Virus record (IMG/VR): IMGVR_UViG_3300048922_000430
Coordinates: 1 to 30,002 of that record
Strand: one strand, 5' to 3'
Source: a virus
Length of the DNA stretch: 30,002 nt
The notes below the pieces were generated by a model that made no database searches, had not been told where the DNA came from, and worked only from the letters and a program-made list of their open reading frames with translations. Below, in pieces: positions 1 through 6,481 of the stretch (position 1 is the stretch's first letter; every line of letters starts with the position of its first letter). Made by a program: the position numbers and the translations under genes.

Positions 1-2
1 CT

Positions 3-569
3 TTATTCTCCCACTATCAGTTTTGCGGAAACTTTACCGATAATTGATACGTCCGATAATTTTATGTCGACCGTAATTTTCCCATAATCTATCTTGATTT
101 TATTCTCAGGTAATCTGATCAAATTCTTGATAGAGAATTTTCCATCAATAGAAATCAACCATTCTCCATCCACAGCATCAACTTGCTTGGTATCAATCAA
201 GAAAGAATCCTTTCCATCCTGTACCAACACTGGGTGGATAATGTTATTGGGCATTAACACCTTATCAAACATGATGCTCCCTGCATCACATAGGACGCCA
301 TCAATAATTTTCTTCTTTTGAACATGCAAAATATCCGAGTGAACATGTTCGAACTTCGGTCCAATACCAAATGTCAGCCATTGCAGGGATGCTTTAGTTT
401 CCAGTGCACACTGGATGATCCAATCGGCAGGGAAAGAATCCCGCATATATCTTGTAGCCAAACTGCTTTTTGAAACACCTAACTGTTCACATAATGCCTG
501 TCTAGTCGTAAAGCCATAGGCTTCCACCATACGTTCAATGGCACCTTTGCCGCCGCTACTTAAATCCAT
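3..569 (-). CDS. cI: 186-type CI lysogeny repressor
   Basis: This is a 188-residue repressor that keeps the prophage silent by binding operators at the early promoters. The N-terminal part (about residues 8-45) carries a helix-turn-helix around TRQALCEQLGVSKSSLATRY. The phrase CALETKASLQWL follows, and the C-terminal half resembles the oligomerisation domain of coliphage 186 CI (192 residues, Phage_CI_repr family). The frame stays open up to 707, but that would run through the early promoter and past the start of the opposite gene. ATG 569 has AGGA about 10 bases upstream, whereas ATG 578 has AGG directly abutting it, so 569 is preferred (578 would give 191 residues). The stop is at 3-5. The integrase normally lies next to this gene on the same strand and would be outside the window. 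The family call is from remembered similarity to 186 CI. Confidence 0.88.
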   Translation of the reverse strand: MDLSSGGKGAIERMVEAYGFTTRQALCEQLGVSKSSLATRYMRDSFPADWIIQCALETKASLQWLTFGIGPKFEHVHSDILHVQKKKIIDGVLCDAGSIMFDKVLMPNNIIHPVLVQDGKDSFLIDTKQVDAVDGEWLISIDGKFSIKNLIRLPENKIKIDYGKITVDIKLSDVSIIGKVSAKLIVGE

Positions 570-594
570 GGGTTTCATCCTGTGAACTTTAATG

Positions 595-623
595 TTGACG
601 ATTTCAATATGTGATCGTATAGT
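595..623 (+). promoter_or_regulatory. Rightward early promoter (pR-like)
   Basis: TTGACG (595-600) and TATAGT (618-623) are separated by exactly 17 bases, a near-consensus sigma-70 promoter. It reads towards the Apl/Cox-like gene at 696 and would start transcription near 630. It is the expected lytic early promoter repressed by CI. Confidence 0.75.
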
Positions 624-647
624 CGCTTTGATTTCAAAAAGTGACTC
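600..647. promoter_or_regulatory. Direct-repeat operator candidate in the CI-apl switch
   Basis: GATTTCAATATGTGA (600-614) recurs as GATTTCAAAAAGTGA (630-644), exactly 30 bp apart, which is about three helical turns. The first copy sits inside the rightward promoter and the second just downstream. A short dyad, GTGACTCATCAC (641-652), overlaps the end of the second copy. These are plausible binding sites for CI or for the Apl-like protein; the sequence does not show which. Confidence 0.5.
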
Positions 648-662
648 ATCACAACTCGTCAA
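634..662 (-). promoter_or_regulatory. Possible leftward lysogenic promoter (pL-like)
   Basis: On the minus strand a perfect-looking -35 element TTGACG lies at 657-662, but the element 17 bases downstream (TTTTGA at 634-639) is a poor -10. A weak lysogenic promoter here would face the rightward promoter, as pL and pR do in phage 186. This is inferred mostly from the 186 layout. Confidence 0.35.
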
Positions 663-695
663 TGTTAAACACACTAAAAGAGGAGATGTTGCACT

Positions 696-917
696 ATGCC
701 TCCGCATATTTCAATCACCTTGGCCGTGCCTTCGATTTCTGTCGAAAAGTACAGTGAACTCACTGGATTATCTATTGATACCATAAATGACATGCTCTCT
801 GATGGACGGCTTAAACGCCATCGCCTTCGCAAAGATAAAAAACGCGAGAAGGTGATGATCAACATTGCTGCTATGACAGTTGATGCTTTGGCTGATTGCA
901 ATATGACACTTTGCTGA
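696..917 (+). CDS. Apl/Cox-like excisionase and early regulator
   Basis: A 73-residue basic protein is encoded as the first rightward gene opposite cI. Residues 14-45 (ISVEKYSELTGLSIDTINDM, then LSDGRLKRHRL) look like a MerR/excisionase-type helix-turn-helix, as in 186 Apl and P2 Cox. Those small proteins bind both the switch promoters and the attachment site and direct integrase towards excision. The start is set by AGGAG (681-685) ten bases before ATG 696. Position, size and helix-turn-helix support the call, but sequence similarity to any named Apl was not checked. Confidence 0.75.
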   Translation: MPPHISITLAVPSISVEKYSELTGLSIDTINDMLSDGRLKRHRLRKDKKREKVMINIAAMTVDALADCNMTLC

Positions 918-949
918 TGCAATTTTGAAACGCATAGGGATTGTTGAAT

Positions 950-1453
950 ATGTTTGATTATGAGACTTCTAAACATGATCATTTCGATTGCGCTTGCCGA
1001 GCATTTGCATTGGCACACAATTTAGAGGAAGTGGCCGCTGCCGTTGGTATGCGCCCGCAACTGCTGCGCAATAAGTTAAACCCACTTCAGCCTCACCGTC
1101 TCACCTGCGATGAGCTTCTGGCTATCACTGACCATACAGAAGATGCGCGTCTAATGGATGGAATACTCGCGCAGATCAACTGCCTGCCAGCTGTTCCAGT
1201 CAATAACGCAACAGAAGCCAACATGCAGTTTTGCGCGCTTAGTGCGACTGCATGCGTGGGCGCGATTGCTGGGGAAGCGGTATCAACAGATCACATGACA
1301 GCTGCCCGCCGCACTCAAATTCTTGATCGTGCTCGCGATGCAATCCGCAGCCTTTCTGTTCTGGCTTATACCGTTGAAAGCCGTGTTTCCTCAATGCCTG
1401 TGTTAGCTGCGGCCGTCGATATCGTGACGACAAATGCCACCGGGCTGATCTGA
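950..1453 (+). CDS. cII: CII-like establishment regulator (Phage_CP76 family)
   Basis: This 167-residue protein resembles the CII protein of phage 186, which activates repressor synthesis when lysogeny is established. Residues 21-45 (NLEEVAAAVGMRPQLLRNKL) form a helix-turn-helix, followed by a segment containing LTCDELLAITDHTEDARLMDG that is typical of this family. The alanine-rich C-terminal half is helical and probably used for multimerisation. A TTG lies nine bases upstream in frame, but ATG 950 has AGGGA at 936-940 with good spacing and is preferred. It is the second gene of the rightward early operon. Confidence 0.82.
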   Translation: MFDYETSKHDHFDCACRAFALAHNLEEVAAAVGMRPQLLRNKLNPLQPHRLTCDELLAITDHTEDARLMDGILAQINCLPAVPVNNATEANMQFCALSATACVGAIAGEAVSTDHMTAARRTQILDRARDAIRSLSVLAYTVESRVSSMPVLAAAVDIVTTNATGLI

Positions 1454-1462
1454 GGCGTTCTT

Positions 1463-1651
1463 ATGAAAGACATTGCATCAATGCTCAAAAGACAATCACC
1501 GACGCCGCAACTTCCCAGCTATGGAAATGGCTGTATTGAACTGCCAAACGGTAAGCGCTGGAACCCGTCTCATATTCATAAATTTAATACGCGCCCGCTT
1601 TCTATGTGGGAGCGTTTCATCGAATTTATCGGAGGTGTCCATGCCTTCTAA
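1463..1651 (+). CDS. Fil-like small early protein (DUF2724)
   Basis: A 62-residue protein begins ten bases after the cII stop and overlaps the next gene. The central segment YGNGCIELPNGKRWNPS, with conserved glycines and tryptophan, resembles the small early proteins annotated as filamentation protein Fil in 186-like phages. Phage 186 Fil blocks host cell division when over-expressed. Placement directly after cII fits. The assignment rests on this one motif and on position, and no experiment-backed residue can be pointed to here. Confidence 0.6.
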   Translation: MKDIASMLKRQSPTPQLPSYGNGCIELPNGKRWNPSHIHKFNTRPLSMWERFIEFIGGVHAF

Positions 1652-2045
1652 TCTTGAGCGCATCCAGGAATTACGCGAACAGCTGTTTCCTGGTCATTCG
1701 GAGGCGGCTAAATACTGGGACTCGCTTAAACCCGAGTGGCGGGGGTTAGTCCTTCATGCTGCATCACTATACGGTGCCGAGGCGTTGAGTTCGGGCCTGG
1801 CAGGATGTAACTGGTGTGAGCTTTACGCGCGTCTGGATCATCGCCGAATGTTGCAGCTTCGTGCCGGTATTCAGCATGCACTCAACTTTTTTGCGGGTTT
1901 CGGTTCGCTGAGGAAACAGGACTTTTCCCCGCGAACTGCCCGACGCATCACTAATAAGACCTGCACACCACAGCAATCCGCTGCCGTACTTCCCGCAAGT
2001 ACTGCAAATCTGATAGCCGGGCGCAATCAGCTGCGTCAGCGATAA
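1641..2045 (+). CDS. Early-operon protein of unknown function
   Basis: This 134-residue protein starts at ATG 1641, with GGAGG at 1631-1635, inside the last codons of the preceding gene, so the two are probably translationally coupled. The first 95 residues look well folded and contain FPGHSEAAKYWDSLKPEWRG and LVLHAASLYG, a tryptophan-rich helical pattern that recurs in P2-like early regions. The last 40 residues are basic and low in order. Its position matches the host-replication-depressing dhr gene of 186, but no similarity to Dhr is claimed. A longer reading from 1473 in this frame lacks a ribosome site and is rejected. Confidence 0.7.
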   Translation: MPSNLERIQELREQLFPGHSEAAKYWDSLKPEWRGLVLHAASLYGAEALSSGLAGCNWCELYARLDHRRMLQLRAGIQHALNFFAGFGSLRKQDFSPRTARRITNKTCTPQQSAAVLPASTANLIAGRNQLRQR

Positions 2046-2061
2046 ACCCAGGACTTCCGCT

Positions 2062-2463
2062 ATGACAATAATTTCTGTAGACAAAACCACACTTGCCACC
2101 GAGCTAAACGCCTGGCTGGTGCCTATGAATTACGCTCTGATGTTCATCAGCAAAAATACTGATAAGGCCGGGCGTGTTTCGCTGCATCCGTTCTTCTTCA
2201 ACGATACGGAGCACCTGACGAATCAGAGGCACTGGCTGGCCATTAATGCCGCTATGTGGTGCACCGTTTACCGGGAAGCCGAAATAAGAGAACGCCAGAT
2301 TGAGGCGCTGGCCAGTCTACGCGCTTTGTTCTACACCGCCGGCGCGCTTGGACAGGGAGAGATTAAGGCGTTAATTCAGGAGTGGTGGCGTCAGACTTAC
2401 CCACTACATAAAGTCCCGGCACCAAATCATACAGCTGTAGTTAAAACTCCCGCTTTTCACTAA
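2062..2463 (+). CDS. Early-operon protein of unknown function
   Basis: A 133-residue protein starts at ATG 2062 with AGGA at 2050-2053. It contains ALMFISKNTDKAGRVSLHPF near residues 26-45 and a tryptophan-rich helical middle (RHWLAINAAMWCTVYREAE). In P2 the helicase-loading protein B is encoded in this part of the early operon, so a replication or host-takeover role is possible. No motif such as a Walker box or zinc finger is visible to confirm that. The short gap to the next gene (2464-2529) contains no terminator. I do not recognise the family. Confidence 0.65.
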   Translation: MTIISVDKTTLATELNAWLVPMNYALMFISKNTDKAGRVSLHPFFFNDTEHLTNQRHWLAINAAMWCTVYREAEIRERQIEALASLRALFYTAGALGQGEIKALIQEWWRQTYPLHKVPAPNHTAVVKTPAFH

Positions 2464-2529
2464 CTAACCCTGGATTTTTTCGGCCATTACTCCAATGGCC
2501 GGGGATTCTTTTGCCCTGGAGAAACGAAC

Positions 2530-2775
2530 ATGCCGACCATCATCAAGCCAAAGCCAGAAAAACAGAGTGATTCAGCCGCCGGGCTGGCGCTGGCTTTGAT
2601 GCTTCAGAAAGCCACGCGAGAGGGTAAAGCAGCTGCCGCAGATCTGTGTTCCGTCCGCCTCGATAAGCTGGCCAACCATGCGGTAAATGAAGGCTTATCT
2701 GCTTTGGAAATTATAGAGCTCATCCGTGAAGAGTCTGCGGCCATTTGCAGTAAAGGCGGTGCGGCATGGCAGTAA
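2530..2775 (+). CDS. DUF2732 family early protein
   Basis: This 81-residue, alanine-rich helical protein fits the DUF2732 family found just upstream of gene A in many P2-like phages. The characteristic part is CSVRLDKLANHAVNEGLSAL, followed by an IIELIREES helix. GGAGA lies about ten bases before ATG 2530. Its function is unknown. The last codons overlap a 15-codon reading frame that leads into gene A, so translation may continue through this junction. Confidence 0.72.
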   Translation: MPTIIKPKPEKQSDSAAGLALALMLQKATREGKAAAADLCSVRLDKLANHAVNEGLSALEIIELIREESAAICSKGGAAWQ

Positions 2776-2813
2776 CGACCCCGCTTAATTCCATTTTGAA
2801 GTTTTGCGCATGA
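2766..2813 (+). CDS. Candidate 15-residue leader peptide coupled to gene A
   Basis: The frame ATG 2766 to TGA 2811-2813 encodes MAVTTPLNSILKFCA. It starts within the end of the DUF2732 gene and has AAAGG at 2752-2756 with good spacing. Its stop overlaps the ATG of gene A in an ATGA arrangement. Gene A itself has no convincing ribosome site, so reading this short frame may deliver ribosomes to the gpA start. It may be only a translational device rather than a functional peptide. Confidence 0.45.
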   Translation: MAVTTPLNSILKFCA

Positions 2814-4825
2814 CACTTGGTACTCATGGCCAACATCACGCCGTTGAGGCCTGGCGGCGTGAAACCTTCGCGCCTGGCATGCCAGCAGATGCGACGATAA
2901 CTGAGCGCCGTTTATGGGCTGTGAACCCAAAGGACTATGAATGGCGCTCCCAGTACCTGCATGAAATACCCGACTGGCTGGCCGGGTATTTCGGCCACCG
3001 CTACGAAAAGCTTTATAACGGCGTTGATGGTCGTCGCCGTGCCAATACATTCCTGCGTAAAACTATCGCCGGGAATGTATTGCCACGCCTGCGCAAAGTC
3101 ATGTCCCGGTATGCATTGACGGGCGACGTTGACGATCTCCCCTTTGGTAAAGCGCTTAATCGCCTGCCATCCCTTGACCGTTCCGAACTTAAAAAGCTGG
3201 CCGGGCGCGTTGCTGCCTGGCTGACCAAGGCATTCTGTGATTTTACAGACACCCTTAATGGAGAGACGCGAGACGAAAACGAGCTGGCCAAGCGCGCGGC
3301 GCTGGCCTTTGTCCATATGGGTGAACTGGTACAGCAGATTAATTTCACCGCGCCCTACTGGGGGGCGTTTATTGCTGACAAGCTGACTGAGCGGCAGGCG
3401 CATTCTGGCATTTTGCGTATGATGGCGCCTGACTGGTGGTATCTGCGTCTTAAACGAGCCCGCGATCTCCAGCGTGAACATCTGGCCATTGCCGTAGGGC
3501 AGGTACAAAAAGCCGCAAGCGCATACGTGTCACGCAAAACCCTGGGCGAATGGGTAGAGCAGAAAAAACGTAATACCGAGTTTTTTAAAAAGTTCGACCT
3601 CATTAACGAAGATGGTGATCGCGTTGCTCTTGGCGATATGGTTTACGGCAGCGTGGCCAATCCTGCGATCCGTCGCTGTGAACTGATGGTTCGCATGCGA
3701 GGATTTGAGGATATCGCAAACGAAGAGGGGTTGGCCGGGGAGTTCTATACCATCACCGCGCCTTCACGCTTCCATGCCGTACACAGTAAGGGTGGCTTTG
3801 TCAGCCAGTGGAACGGATGCAGCCCACAGGACACACAGCGTTATCTCTGCCGTGTGTGGGCTAAGTGCCGTGCCGCGATTTCGCGCGCCGGCATCAAGGT
3901 TTTTGGCTTCCGTGTGGTTGAGCCTCATCACGATGGTACACCACACTGGCACATGCTGTTATTCATGCCCCCGCATGATGTTGCCGCTGTTCGCGACATT
4001 CTTTGCTATTACGCCCGTATAGCGGATTCAGAAGAACTTCAGTCACCCCACGCGCTTAAGGCGCGTTTTCACGTTGAGCCTATCGATCCGGAAAAAGGTT
4101 CCGCCACCGGCTATATCGCTAAATACATCTCCAAAAATATTGACGGTTTTGCACTTGATGGTGAGACAGACGAGGAAACCGGGGAAAGCCTGCGGGATAT
4201 GTCCAAAGCGGTTACGGCATGGGCGTCCCGGTGGCGCATACGTCAGTTTCAACAGATTGGCGGCGCGCCGGTGACGGTCTGGCGCGAGCTGCGCCGTTTG
4301 CGGGATCAGCGGCTGACTGATAGCCGCATGGATGCCGTTTTAGCAGCGGCAGATGTGGGCGACTGGGCTGCGTATACGCAATTGCAGGGCGGCGCACTGG
4401 TAAAGCGCTGTGATCTGGTCGTGCGCCTCGCTTATGAAATCACAGAGCAGGGGAATGAGTACGCAGAAGATGTGCAGCGTGTTCAGGGGGTTTACTCACC
4501 TCTTATTCCTGACTCTGAAGTTTGCACACGTCTCGTCAAATGGCAGAAGGTCGCGAAGTTGGCCGAAGCGCCAGCAGAGGCTGGTTTTTCTGGCGGCAGC
4601 GCCGCCCCTTGGAGTTCTGTCAATAACTGTACTGAGGGCGAAGCCCGCAGAGGATTAAAACTGGATCTGCATAGTCGTGGTTTTAACGGTGATGATGAAG
4701 AAGTAGACATTTTGATACGAGGAAGTGGGCTGATATACGGTAAGAATTCTTTGATCTACCGAAATGGACAGCTACTGGAGAAACGTAGCAAGCTGCAAAA
4801 TGAAACATGGCCAGGCTGGTCATAA
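2810..4825 (+). CDS. A: gpA replication initiation endonuclease
   Basis: This 671-residue HUH-superfamily protein nicks the phage origin and starts rolling-circle replication (Phage_GPA family; P2 gpA is 761 residues). All three family motifs are visible: EFYTITAPSRFHA, the metal-binding HWH (H379 and H381, within DGTPHWHMLLF), and the two catalytic tyrosines in YIAKYISK (Y435 and Y439), spaced like Y450 and Y454 of P2. In P2 the origin lies within gene A itself; I did not locate the nick site here. ATG 2810 overlaps the stop of a 15-codon frame. TTG 2804 is an alternative start. This is the last gene of the early operon. Confidence 0.95.
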   Translation: MTLGTHGQHHAVEAWRRETFAPGMPADATITERRLWAVNPKDYEWRSQYLHEIPDWLAGYFGHRYEKLYNGVDGRRRANTFLRKTIAGNVLPRLRKVMSRYALTGDVDDLPFGKALNRLPSLDRSELKKLAGRVAAWLTKAFCDFTDTLNGETRDENELAKRAALAFVHMGELVQQINFTAPYWGAFIADKLTERQAHSGILRMMAPDWWYLRLKRARDLQREHLAIAVGQVQKAASAYVSRKTLGEWVEQKKRNTEFFKKFDLINEDGDRVALGDMVYGSVANPAIRRCELMVRMRGFEDIANEEGLAGEFYTITAPSRFHAVHSKGGFVSQWNGCSPQDTQRYLCRVWAKCRAAISRAGIKVFGFRVVEPHHDGTPHWHMLLFMPPHDVAAVRDILCYYARIADSEELQSPHALKARFHVEPIDPEKGSATGYIAKYISKNIDGFALDGETDEETGESLRDMSKAVTAWASRWRIRQFQQIGGAPVTVWRELRRLRDQRLTDSRMDAVLAAADVGDWAAYTQLQGGALVKRCDLVVRLAYEITEQGNEYAEDVQRVQGVYSPLIPDSEVCTRLVKWQKVAKLAEAPAEAGFSGGSAAPWSSVNNCTEGEARRGLKLDLHSRGFNGDDEEVDILIRGSGLIYGKNSLIYRNGQLLEKRSKLQNETWPGWS

Positions 4826-4879
4826 CTCGAAATGCATTAGTTATCGGCCGTAAGTGCCTATTGTACAAGAATTAACAGT

Positions 4880-4922
4880 TTCACAATTTATTATGGGATG
4901 TATACTGTATTTATGTACAGTT
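4880..4922 (+). promoter_or_regulatory. LexA-controlled promoter
   Basis: TACTGTATTTATGTACAGTT (4903-4922) matches the E. coli LexA consensus at 17 of 20 positions and has the invariant CTG-N10-CAG. It overlaps a -10 element TATACT (4901-4906). A weaker -35, TTCACA (4880-4885) or the register one base left, lies 15-16 bases upstream. The promoter reads into the 70-residue gene at 4944, so that gene should be induced by DNA damage. Confidence 0.82.
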
Positions 4923-4943
4923 GTTGTTTGAAGAGGAGGAGTA

Positions 4944-5156
4944 GTGCAGGACTTGTTCGTTGAAACGCTTACTACGCAGCGTATTGGTTTGCTTTTGAAA
5001 CTGGTCGCAAGAAGCGAATGCTCGGGAAGCGAGAAAGACCTCGCTTTTGGCTGGTTAACGGAATTAGCTTCTGATCTTGAAAATAGACTGGACAAATTCG
5101 AAATAAAGCCCCCCTCTAAAGGGGAGACTTCACATAGCGGCAGGGATTTTCAGTAA
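4944..5156 (+). CDS. SOS-controlled small protein, possible antirepressor
   Basis: A 70-residue protein directly follows the LexA box, with GAGGAGGA (4933-4940) just before GTG 4944. It contains QRIGLLLKLVARSEC and GWLTELASDLENRLD and appears mainly helical and acidic. I do not recognise the family. In phage 186 a LexA-controlled gene, tum, encodes an antirepressor that inactivates CI and makes the prophage SOS-inducible. A similar role is inferred here from promoter and context only, because this protein is about half the size of Tum (146 residues) and no similarity is claimed. Its 3' end overlaps the oppositely directed ogr gene by 27 bases. Confidence 0.65.
   Translation: MQDLFVETLTTQRIGLLLKLVARSECSGSEKDLAFGWLTELASDLENRLDKFEIKPPSKGETSHSGRDFQ
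5103..5124 (-). terminator. Possible terminator of the leftward ogr-Q-P operon
   Basis: On the minus strand CCCCT (5120-5124) and AGGGG (5111-5115) form a 5-bp GC-rich hairpin with a TTAG loop just after the ogr stop, followed by GGCTTTATTT. The T-tract is imperfect and the element lies inside the opposing 70-residue gene. Confidence 0.4.
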
Positions 5157-5399
5157 ATCGAGTGCCATTTGTTTTTGATCGGGTGACATTGTGTTAATCA
5201 GTGTTTGGATTAGCACGTCACCCGTTTTGGCACTGGGGCTGAGGGTGTGGGAGAACGTCAAATTCATAACAAAAGTGTGCCCGCACTCCACATCAGCACA
5301 GGCGCAGTAAATATCCGCAATCTTACGATGCTTTCGGTTCGTTTTGCGAATCACAGCCTTTGAGCCGCATTCAGGGCATTCAATCTTCAGGACTCTCAT
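5130..5399 (-). CDS. ogr: Ogr/Delta-like zinc-finger late transcription activator
   Basis: This 89-residue protein has the exact cysteine pattern of P2 Ogr, C-x2-C-x22-C-x4-C (C8, C11, C34, C39), which binds zinc. Ogr proteins recruit RNA polymerase to phage late promoters. A C-terminal tail of about 40 residues follows the finger. ATG 5399 puts the finger at the N-terminus as in the family. A longer form from ATG 5453 (107 residues) would overlap the portal stop in ATGA fashion and could be used by coupling. In P2, ogr lies downstream of gene D at the other end of the late region. Here it is the last gene of the portal-terminase operon. Confidence 0.88.
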   Translation of the reverse strand: MRVLKIECPECGSKAVIRKTNRKHRKIADIYCACADVECGHTFVMNLTFSHTLSPSAKTGDVLIQTLINTMSPDQKQMALDLLKIPAAM

Positions 5400-5449
5400 A
5401 TTCCGCTCTTCGGCTGTTAAATAATGCCTGGATTTTAACCTTTTTTTGC

Positions 5450-6481
5450 TCATGCCGCACCGTCTGTTTGTTGTGGGAAAGCAAAGTTAAGGTGCAGATA
5501 TTCCGGAATTTCCGGGTCGGCGCTGATGGCCTCCATAAAGCGGCGCTGAAGGGGCAGCACTTCGCTTTTTTTGTAAATGCGCTCTGCCTTCTCCGGGTCG
5601 CCCAGTCCGGCAGCATTCTGTGCGATTTGCCCGGCCAGACCTGCCGGAAAGCGGTGCGCATTCAGTACATCCTGAGCACTGATGCTTTTCACGCTGGCAA
5701 ACTCATCATTGGCAGAAATGTCGCCCATCTGAATAAACTGCACCCCGTCTTTTTGCCCGTTCGGGATATTCACCAGAATCGTGGAGAAGTTACCGATCCC
5801 TTTGCTGTCACGCAGCTGGCGTTCAATCTCTTCCTCCAGTTCGTCGGTCATGCTGGGGTCAGAGGTGTAGAGGATGCCACCCGTATGTGCGCCGTTGTGG
5901 TAGTAGCGGCGGCGGAAAATCACCGCCTCACTGTTAAGCAGCGCGGAGTGAATGCCGCCGATATAGTCCGGCAGGCCGTAGATATGCTGCTGCGGGTCAT
6001 ACATACGCAGAAAAACCACGTCTTCCGGCGGATAAATCAGCGGCTCACCCTGTTGCAGCACAGCAAACTCCCCTGTTTTACGACGACGCGTATACAGCCC
6101 CGGCAAGGGTGCCAGGGCGATAACGTCACCCCAGCCATTCCGGATTTTTACAATCCCCACATCCCCGAAGGTAATAAAATCAAACACCGCGGCTTCAAGG
6201 TCATCACGGGACAGCCCGCCGCCGATATAATCAGCCAGCACCATGTTTTTGCGTGAGTGAATGATGCCGCCGTGCTGACCATTCAGGTTAATGAGCTGCG
6301 CCAGCGCCAGCCTGTCAATCGGCAGCGTAAAGTGATTGGCCTCGTTGTCATACCATACATCACAGTAATCCGTGCCGGTTGTCAGTACCGGTTCAGGCTT
6401 GCCGAAACGCAGGATGCTCATCTTTCTGGCTGGCGCGTTTTTACCTTTACCGCGCGCGGCGGTGTATTTCTTCTTTTTCAT
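5450..6481 (-). CDS. Q: Portal protein (P2 gpQ family)
   Basis: This 343-residue portal forms the dodecameric ring through which DNA enters the head and to which the tail joins (P2 gpQ has 344 residues). Recognisable family stretches include LPIDRLALAQLINLNGQHGG, DDLEAAVFDFITFGDVGIVK, YPPEDVVFLRMYDPQQHIYG and the conserved RRRYYHNGAHTGGILY. The N-terminus is very basic (MKKKK). The start codon overlaps the terminase stop in an ATGA junction, so the two are translationally coupled, and ogr follows downstream on the same strand. Confidence 0.95.
   Translation of the reverse strand: MKKKKYTAARGKGKNAPARKMSILRFGKPEPVLTTGTDYCDVWYDNEANHFTLPIDRLALAQLINLNGQHGGIIHSRKNMVLADYIGGGLSRDDLEAAVFDFITFGDVGIVKIRNGWGDVIALAPLPGLYTRRRKTGEFAVLQQGEPLIYPPEDVVFLRMYDPQQHIYGLPDYIGGIHSALLNSEAVIFRRRYYHNGAHTGGILYTSDPSMTDELEEEIERQLRDSKGIGNFSTILVNIPNGQKDGVQFIQMGDISANDEFASVKSISAQDVLNAHRFPAGLAGQIAQNAAGLGDPEKAERIYKKSEVLPLQRRFMEAISADPEIPEYLHLNFAFPQQTDGAA

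Noticed and set aside
570-707. Longer cI reading from ATG 707 (234 residues)
   Set aside because: The extension would run through the rightward promoter and operator repeats and overlap the Apl-like start; it has no family similarity and lacks a ribosome site.
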